64,000 bases of DNA from Carnegiea gigantea. Its lineage: Eukaryota; Streptophyta; Magnoliopsida; Caryophyllales; Cactaceae. The translations under genes were made by a program, and so were the position numbers. The stretch spans positions 1,383,501-1,447,500 of the forward strand of contig JAKOGI010000054.1 in the NCBI GenBank assembly GCA_029747015.1, written 5' to 3'. Shown in pieces: positions 54,367 through 64,000 of this stretch (within the stretch, counting starts at the first letter, position 1; each line of letters starts with the position of its first letter). The notes beneath the pieces were generated by a model. That model was not told where the DNA came from. It ran no database searches and saw nothing but the letters and a program-made list of their open reading frames with translations.

Positions 54367-57077
54367 CACGTGTGCGCGCACGCCTGCACGTGTGTACACA
54401 CATGCTAGCATCTATCAATCTATATAGTTGTTTATAAAACTTAGTGTTATGCCCTTGTGATGCAAGGGCGATAGTCAATTTTTGTTTAATATTATTAATA
54501 TAAATAATTAATAAAAATATATTATTTTTAAAGTAGATTAACAATTCTATAATAATGTAATTATTGTTTCCTTTATATTTTCATTTAAAATAACTCTAAA
54601 TTATTTTTGTTTTCGTACGATAATGATTTATTATTTACCATTTTTTATAATTCTCGAACACGACACACATCTGATTAATTTGCAATGGATGTTTTTTAGT
54701 AGTCAAATGGACTATATTTTAACTTAGCTTAATTTAATAAAAATTATGTTACAGATTACTCTATATAAGATATATAAAAAGTCAATTTTTAACCCTAGAT
54801 GAATTTCATGCAGCCAACTAATCTAGCACAATCTTTACACATGTTGTCCAATATATTATTCGTAAATTATCCTATGTGATTAAATTGTTTTATGAGAATA
54901 AACTCGTACTCATTTACAATGACCTCAAGATCTAAACTTAAAAAAAAATAATACGTATTAACAATTAAAATTAGGATAAAATTTGATTCTCTAATCTAAT
55001 TCCGTTCTTTTAATGTCGACAAAAATAAAATGAATCAATATGAAATACCAAAAAATCAATTATTGCATGCCAAGTTAACCATATGAGGACTTACTTCAAA
55101 AAAAAAAAGTTAGGAGTGTAAAAGCATGCAATAAATAATTAAGTTAATAACATATAATAAATTCTAATTAATAGCATTAATGTTGATTAACATGTCTCAA
55201 CTAACATCCACCAATTACAATTTGCCAAATCAGTATTTTATGTTGCATGAGATATCACATGTAATTCATACATTGTTTGTATCCAACTAATATCATATAT
55301 ATATATATAGATGATTGAGTGATATCATATGAACTTGAATTGTATTATAGTATAGGTGGCTATCCCTTCAACTTCTCTACAATTAATTATTTGTATGTTT
55401 ATATAAAACTTACGGTAGTTGTGTTGATTTTTAAGGTACACCATACAACATATATAAAATTTTTAATTGGAGAATAATTCAGACAAATTGAACCTGTGCT
55501 TGCTTAATTCCCGCAAATAATATCCACAGAATATCATATGGGTTGAAAAGTGAGAAGTGTAAGATTTAGTTAAACTTTCATACTCTATGCTATGTTTGGG
55601 ACAAATGACACCGACATAACTATATGCAGATGAAATTTCCTTGAAACTTTACTATCAATATGCTTTACAATCCAAATTTTTCCGATAAACAACAATCATA
55701 AAACATGTTATAAAATACTGTCATATGACAAAGAGGCACAGGCTGGATAGAAAAGATCGAGGTGAGTACGATTTGACATGTTTGATATCATAACCTTTGT
55801 GTAAGAGTAATATCTCTTTGTCTGCTGGATTATTTACTTTGCCTCTATGAGTTATAAAACAATTGCTACTTGGATATTAATAATCCACATTCTAGGTGCA
55901 TATTATTATTGTATTATAATTTTTGAACTTTAGTATGAGATCCGGTATGAAATTACATGGTGATTATCTTTCGTCTCTTTTTATCTTGTTAAGAATTCAT
56001 GAGATAAAAACATGAATTATATTAAATTCATTTCGTATGCAACTCCTTTCTTTTATGTATATGTTAAAAAATATGATCTAAAATTAGTTATTTTATACTA
56101 CTTATTCACTTATTTATTTTTCTAACATTTTTCATTTTTTTCCTAATGCAATGAATCCTTTTCTAATTGATATTCACTAAGCTTCTAGCTATCGTCTTAA
56201 ATTCTTTGAAACTTATGATTTTGAAATTAATGGCTTCGAGTCTACTTAATATGCAGTAACACATTAGTTTGCAAGTAATTTGATTTTGCTATAAAATGAC
56301 GAAGTTGTGGGTTTGCAAGGCATCTTATAGTGGAGAAAATATAGAGTTCTTAGAAGAACTTAAGCATATATTTTAATGTTTGGTGGGGAGAAACATTTTT
56401 TTTTTTTTGGGAGGGATTTTTTCTCATCAAAATATGCATTGCTTGATATATAAGAAAAATGGATGATTTGTCTCGCATAAATTATACTATAGTTTGTGGA
56501 GTATTTTAATTTTATATTTTCACCATAGGACAAGAGGTTGGTTTAAGGTCCACCTTGCTGAAGAGGTACAACGGATTGTTGAATTTTGGAGGAGACATGC
56601 ATCGCTCAAGATATATTTGTCGGTGCATTGAGGGTATTTTCTCTCGATTAAAAATTTATATTCCCTCTAACATTTCATCTCATTTGCATATATTTATTGT
56701 ATTACAATTCTAATATCATATTTCATATGTAATTTTGATTTATTTTTATGTTGGTATTAATCCTACTGTTTGATGTGTTGTAATCCCAAATTAATAAAGA
56801 AGTTTTCCAGTATTTTTTTTTCGAGTTGTTTTCACAAATATTTCCAACAATATATTATCATTTTTCTTATTGACTTGAGATCTAATCTATATAATCCAAC
56901 AATTTCAACTGTAATAATGTTAATATGATATAAGTGATATTTGCGTTTGCCTTGATTTGAAAGATATAAATTAAAAGATGTTCTTTTCAACCTAAATATA
57001 AGTTGTTCTCAAACAAAAAAAAGTATTTAATCACAAAGCATGAGCATAACACTAGTTTATATACATATATATGTTTC

Positions 57078-57138
<61 letters not shown>

Positions 57139-57142
57139 GTAA

Positions 57143-57194
<52 letters not shown>

Positions 57195-57204
57195 ATGTAT
57201 GTGT
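57078..57204. repeat. (CA)n(TA)n(TG)n self-complementary microsatellite
   Basis: About 24 CA units are followed by interrupted TA units and then about 11 TG units. The CA and TG arms are complementary, so a single strand can fold into a hairpin. Confidence 0.93.
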
Positions 57205-57216
57205 GAATATATATGG

Positions 57217-60078
57217 ATATTGTAGGAAGAATTAGGACTAACCTGGATACGGAAGTATATTGTCGGTAATAGTCCACGCGTATAAAGAACAACAATCACG
57301 CCAATAATAATATCAAGCGGCTACTAGAGTCGCTTTAGGGTTTCACCTCCTAAATCCGAGAATTCAATTGATGGAAATTCAGTCGTGAGAGGAGTAGGAG
57401 AATATAGGAGGTTTTATGTTAGCCTCATCGCCTCCCTCTAGGTTACCCCCTTAAACCACTTTATATAGCTTAGGGGGGTAGCCAGGGTTGTCGTCCTAGG
57501 CGACTTAAGTAGCCGTCGGGCCTAAACCTATTAGGCCCGATTAACAGCTTCCACTCGGCCACTTAGGCCATAAAACACGTATTCTCTATGTATCACAACT
57601 CCTCACGCTTCATACCAGGAATAGGACGTGCGACCAAAAATAACAATTAGTGCTATATTAAGTTATCATTCAGCTAATATAACACTTTTACGAAATACGA
57701 TACCCCAAAACCATCCCAAAACATCACCAATGGCATCTCTGATCCCTTATGCCTGATATATCATATGATTATGTTCTCAACATAACCGACAGGCTGATAT
57801 GATGATGGTGGATCGGTTTTTCCTTAAACACTCATGAAATTTCATCTTAGGTTAACTGCTTTCTTAACGTGTTTTCGCTGAACCGTATACATCGTGGTTC
57901 TTGAGAATCACATTAAAGTAGCAACGTTAAGCTTCAACTTAATATCACAGTTTTAAGTCAAAGGGTCATCGTCTATAAGGTCACATAGTGACAAGTGATA
58001 GGGAAATCAATTGTCACTCCCTGTATGGGTCGTCTTATAAGCACACACAGTATGAGATGTGTGTCATAGCATAACTCGCACTCAGCTGGATACGTCACTC
58101 TATATGCCATGCGAATCGTTAGTCTGGATTTTCATCCAGAAATCTAACCTGAGCCACTAGATCAACATACGGAATGTTAATCTTGACACTCACGATTCGG
58201 TTTTTAAGGCTTCAATATGAGCACTTATTTTATATTCGACTCCCTCGAGTCTCATCTTAGTCTCACTAAGGCGACTATATTTATTCTACTCATACACTTC
58301 TAGTGCAAGTAATCAATATTACACACCTAGTGTCAATATGATTCAGTCTCATCCTACCTGCTACTCAAGCGTCAGGGCGATTGCCTGTGTGACTAGGCCA
58401 ATCAGAAACCCGCGACATTTCAATATGCCTAACGCGCAACAATAAAGTATGAACATTTTGCTCATTTGCGAAAGAAACATGTCCATCACGCAGCGAGACA
58501 CATTAAAGTACTAAACCTTACAAATTCCAAGACCCAACAAATGATCCTTGAACACATCACTAGGAATAGGTTTAGTCAAGGGAACATATCACCTTGTTAG
58601 CGTATATATACCTAATAGCAATACTTTTTGTCTCTATGGTACAAGACATACAATTTATCTCCATAGCTGACATTGTTGTGCAGCTTTGCTCCTTTGCCGC
58701 ATCATGACATGGCTCTCCCACTCAGGTTAAAGGCATGTCCTGAGGTTGACTTAGACTCATCTAAGTCACTACCCCAATCAATATTTGAGTATCCTCTCAA
58801 CTTGAGGCCTCCTCCTTGATAGCAAAAGACTGAGTTATCAATACCACAAAGGAAGTGCTTGATTCTCTAGGTGACTTGCCAATCAGCAAGGCTTGGGTTA
58901 CCTTGATAATGACTTATCAAACTAACTGTAATGCAATGTTAAGGCCATGTACATAACATGGCTTACAACAAGCTTACTATAGTACTAAGGCTAGGGACAT
59001 TTGTTCATCATCTTTATTTTGTCATCTGTTTTAAAGCATTGAGAGGTTGAACCCTTCTCAACTGGAGTATCTATGGGTTAGGAATTATAAACCCAAAATT
59101 GTTTTAAGACACTTTGATGCATGCTTCTTGGGACGACTTTGGATTATTTCCACTCCTAGGATATACCTAATTTCACCCGTGTCCTTCGTCTCAAAGACAT
59201 GGAATGACTACTTTTTAGTAGCTTTAATCATCTCCAAGTTGTTCCTAGTTAACAGTATGTCATCAACGTGAGGAACGTAATCCCATGTTGATCTTTAGAT
59301 ATATACAATGGTCTTCTGAAAACATTTAAGCCAAAATAACTTTATGGAATCTAGAGTAGCAAGAACTGGAAGATTGCTTAAGATCACATATGGACTTTTT
59401 AAGACGACACACATTGTCTTCTTATCCCTTTGATACAAAATCAATGGGTTAGTCCATATAAATCTCTTTCTCAAGATCACCATTTGAGAAAAACAATCTT
59501 TACTCCATTTTGAACAACTCAAAGTCCGAATGGGAAACCAGGGTTAGGAATATTTGCGCTTGAACTTATCAATTGAACTATCCACCCGGTATTTTATCTT
59601 GAAGACTTACATCGGGGCAGAGTTCCAAGGAGTTCTTAAACTTTGTCAGCGAGTCCATCTCATCCCTTATGGCATTCAGTCACTCTTTGTGATTTGGTGA
59701 ACCAAGCACCTCTTGATAAGAGGTAGATCCCTCAACTCCCAAGGGAGTGCATGGGAATATTTCCTCTTCGATGTAGAAAAATCGTTGAAGAATTCTTCCG
59801 TGCCAACTCCTTCAGATTCTGGGACCTTCATTATTTGTCTGCCGATGTGAGAAATCCCTCCTTTCTCTAAGGGATATGAGACCAGGAGTTTCTCTACCTT
59901 TCTCTAAAGGGTATGGAACCCTGATTATGAAGAGAAGATTACTCCCACTATCCATTGGGGGTGGAATCCTTAACATGAAGACTAACTACATGTTCAGGAA
60001 TAACTCTCTTCAACAATTGGAGATTGAGGACGAATCTCGTTCTTCTTGATAGACAAACCTTCCCCATTCTTACCAAGT
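57217..60078 (-). mobile_element. Ty1/copia fragment, 3' half, minus strand
   Basis: The minus strand shows a reverse-transcriptase start near 59630-59670 (RDEMDSLTKFKN), a catalytic block decayed to HVDDILLT near 59260, and RNase H near 58700-58800 (YSNIDWGSDLDESKSTSG). Sequence from about 57217 to 58450 has LTR-like or 3' non-coding character, beginning TGTAGGAAGA on the plus strand, but no second LTR was found to confirm it. Gag, protease and integrase are absent on this strand. The fragment ends at a 36-bp sequence repeated in inverted orientation at 62910-62945. Confidence 0.72.
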
Positions 60079-60114
60079 AAGGAATGTGTACCATCCTTGG
60101 TGACTTAGTGAGAA
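60079..60114 (+). repeat. 36-bp inverted repeat, left copy
   Basis: It pairs with 62910-62945 in reverse complement at 34 of 36 positions. It contains TGTGTACCATCC and GGTGACTTAGTGAGAA. It marks the 5' boundary of the minus-strand copia half. Confidence 0.9.
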
Positions 60115-60384
60115 AGGGGGCCCGGTTTAGTGGGCCGGGTTTTTAGCCCAAATTTTGTTTTTGGACCATTTTTCTTTTTGGGCCGATTGGCTTCTTGCCA
60201 CATTTCAATGATATGGGTCAGACTATTTTCGACTATTTTGGGCCGAATTATTTTTCAGCCATTATTGTTTAATTATTATCATTAGTCATAGCATGATTTT
60301 AATTGAATTATAATGATATTCACGTTGATAAAGTTTCATGCAATTAATTCATTCGTTGAATTAAGGTTCGAATTAGTTTTAATT

Positions 60385-61575
<1,191 letters not shown>

Positions 61576-62900
61576 CTTTGTGATATCTCTAAAATGTTAA
61601 TTGGTTTAACCATGATGTTCTCCATAAAGTTTATTTTTATGGAAAAATGTGATAATTAAATTATTAAAACTTCTAATTCATGCTTGTATGAGATGATTAT
61701 GAGTTTAGCAAAATTTTCGATCATGTGACATGGATAATGGAGTTTTTTGATAATTTAATTATTTGAAAATATGCTTAATGTCCACTTTACAAAATATGTA
61801 CTTTTAGATATGGCAATTAAAATATAGTTGGTAATTTGTTTGCCAATAAAGAACTTGATAGCATTTACTATGATATATAATGTTGGAAGATTCAGTTTTT
61901 TCTGCATGAACGAGGAATGTTAGGACACTCATTAGGTTCTAGGTCTCACAGGATGGCAAAGATGGTACTGTCAGTGAACAGTATCTAGAACACTTAAAAG
62001 CATACCAAAAGTGGTTCGAGAATAGATCGATCAAGATGTTATACTTTGTTGTATTACATCAATGTCGATCTAGTGGGGGAATTAAAAGTCACCCCACTGT
62101 TGAGTATGCATGGGATTACCTTAGCATTAGGTTCGTCTAGATCCATTCCCTCATAAGGTTCTGGACCTAAAGTTGGTACTGCGAAAGGGGAAAAGGCTAA
62201 GGAAATAAAGAGAAGCATATAGCACGTGTGAGTGCTATGACTGTGGAAACTAGAAATCTTATGCTTGGGATTATCCTAAGTCGATTAAGGTACCTCCTTC
62301 CACAGTTACTCCTAGATACTATGTGTGCTCTCAAACATTTGTTGCTAACTATGATCCTTAGTGGATTGTAGATACGGGAGCAATCAAGTTTCCATTTTCG
62401 ACTCTATTTTTAAGCATGCTCGACTTGACCATGAGGGTCAAGATAGAGTTAATAGACTAGCTAAAGATGGCCTTGTAAGACCAACTCACTAGGCTTAAGG
62501 TGCAAAATGTGAGTTATGCCTAGCTAGTAAAGCAATAGGAAATCTTTTTATAAGATTTCGAGTCCATCAAATCCCTTAGCGTTCGCTCACTTTAGACATC
62601 TACGGGTTTATAAATATGAAAGTATGTCATGGAGCTACGTATATTCATGATATAGGTAACTATCTCACCGTTACTAAGTACTTGATGTGTTCATATATTT
62701 ATAACGGTAGTAGGACTCAATTGGGACGAAATATTAAAACTCTTCGAACCAATCGAGATCATGAATATCTTCTTTGTGACACAAAATCCCGCAGTGTCAA
62801 TTTTCTTAAGGATGAGTTCCCTAGCATTTGGTGAAATTTAAAAGGATCTTAATTTGTATGCGTTACAACAACATCTTCAACCACCTCTCAGTGAGGGGGA
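61576..62900 (+). mobile_element. Ty1/copia fragment, 5' half, plus strand
   Basis: From about 61.6 kb there are weak gag-like traces, then a zinc-knuckle-like Cys block and a protease-like IVDTGAI near 62370. A gag-pre-integrase block HARLDHEGQDRVNRLAK lies near 62415-62465 and integrase near 62600-62830, with DIYGFINMKVCHGATY and TLRTNRDHEYL. It stops before reverse transcriptase. A GTGAGGGGGAGGA run at 62891-62903 resembles a polypurine tract. Stops break most domains. Confidence 0.7.
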
Positions 62901-62909
62901 GGATCTGAA

Positions 62910-62945
62910 TTCTCACTAAGTCACCGGGGATGGTACACATTCCTT
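62910..62945 (-). repeat. 36-bp inverted repeat, right copy
   Basis: Reverse complement of 60079-60114 with two mismatches. It lies just beyond the last recognisable integrase sequence of the plus-strand copia half. Confidence 0.9.
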
Positions 62946-64000
62946 TTATTTGATGATTCAGTCCAAATAAGGGGAGTTTAAGGGCCTTTAACTCTCTCTC
63001 TCCTCTCGGTCATTATCTGCCACCCAAGCCCTCTCTCTCTCTCCTGCTAACTCTCAACCTCTCTCTCCTCTCTCTGCTTTTTGACTCCTCGCCATGCTTA
63101 TGGAGCACCGAACTCCATCGTTCCTCGGCCATGGAAGGCTCTCTGCCTTTCGAATTTCTCTCTCTTCCTTACGCCCCATGTCGCCACCCTCAACCCCGTA
63201 ATGGACGACGAGCGTTTGGTTGAGAAACCCATATGAGGATAAACCCCCACCCACCGTCGAAAACCAAGGATAAACCCACCAGCGTGTAGATCGGTCACAA
63301 CTGAGCCAGAAAACACTAGCCGAGCATTGAACGTACCTCTCACGCGATGGCGCGTGACTCATACGCGCCACCAATCTGGTGAATTTTGCGGTTTGTTTGC
63401 GGATTTGGGTAGATCGACGATTAGGGGTGCGGTTGGAGGAAGAAAGAGAGCCAAAATCTCCTTCTTTGGCAGCGCAGGACTCACACCGCCACCCCTCCAC
63501 GGCGGTTCTGATGGGTATGGTTCGGCTCACTTATTTCCGTTTTCTACCACTTCCTTTTTTTTTTTTTTTTTTTTTTTTTTTTGTTTTAGTCTGAGCCGAG
63601 GTCGAGAACTAGGCAGAGGGGGGCAAGGGTTTTCGAGTCTGGGCTTTGATGTGAGGGAGATGGGGTTTCATCTTTGTGGCATGTTGATGGTTCTGAATCA
63701 AAACATGCTTGCATATCTAATCATATATTCAGCTTTATTCACAAGTCATCAATCGAATTAATCATTCGATGAATCAGAACATATCATATATTCTTGGTTT
63801 TCAAATCTGGATCAAAAACAGCAGCATACAAGCATTCATGAATTCGACTGTTCAGAATTGCACATAGCATGATAGCATGACACTCAAGCAGAAACTAATT
63901 CTAGTATGTTCTTTAGACTAAAAGCATGCTTGTATCGATTAACATGATTGCAAAACTGAACTACTCATAACATAAACTCAGTCTTTAATCATGGGAGCAT
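62946..64000. other. CT-rich to GC-richer region at the window end, unassigned
   Basis: Repeated CTCTCTC stretches (62990-63080) are followed by the least AT-rich sequence in this half of the window and a run of about 29 T near 63553-63581. Open frames of 144-158 codons exist on both strands between 63.05 and 63.76 kb, but they overlap, carry low-complexity sequence and match nothing I know. It could be the leader of an LTR element, like the CT-rich stretch inside the gypsy LTR at 49.7 kb, or the 5' end of a gene continuing beyond the window. Confidence 0.4.

Noticed and set aside
63054..63761. Opposite-strand frames of 144-158 codons at the window end.
   Set aside because: They overlap each other, include poly-Phe from a T run and CT-repeat translation, and have no recognisable domain.

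Overview
The window looks like nuclear DNA of a flowering plant, most likely a eudicot. It has long AT-rich intergenic tracts, spliced genes with GT-AG introns, proteins that read as ordinary land-plant orthologues, and heavy loading with Ty1/copia and Ty3/gypsy retrotransposons, MITEs and (TA)n microsatellites. I cannot name the species.

Left part (1-36.2 kb) is gene-bearing. A decayed pentatricopeptide-repeat gene (about 3.1-5.1 kb, +) is followed by a complete 12-exon TauE/SafE-type membrane transporter gene (7344-12309, +, 473 aa). A Ty1/copia element with both LTRs and a 5-bp target duplication lies in reverse orientation at 13402-18642. Next is a complete 10-exon La-type RNA-binding protein gene (21901-27733, +, 446 aa). 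A MITE- and SINE-rich spacer follows, then a complete 12-exon aspartate aminotransferase gene on the minus strand (30110-36120, 453 aa). That enzyme carries a textbook PTS2 peroxisome-import motif at its N-terminus and one GC-AG intron. All splice sites were placed by reading-frame continuity and recalled family conservation, not by transcripts.

Right part (37-64 kb) is almost wholly transposon debris: a degenerate copia with very short LTRs (37002-42109, +); a second degenerate copia (about 43622-53035, +) split by a gypsy-derived insertion with inverted LTR ends (47540-52201); an AT-rich stretch with large microsatellites; and two opposite-facing copia halves (about 57.2-60.1 kb minus, 61.4-62.9 kb plus) meeting at a shared 36-bp inverted sequence. 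Between those halves is an array of about twenty degenerate, partly palindromic 16-bp motifs.

The three intact genes are unrelated housekeeping functions (anion transport, RNA chaperoning, amino-acid metabolism). Nothing suggests they work as a cluster. The most unusual structures are the inverted-LTR gypsy insertion, the motif array at 60.4-61.6 kb, the split copia halves, and the recurrent one-directional T-to-G homopolymer tracts.
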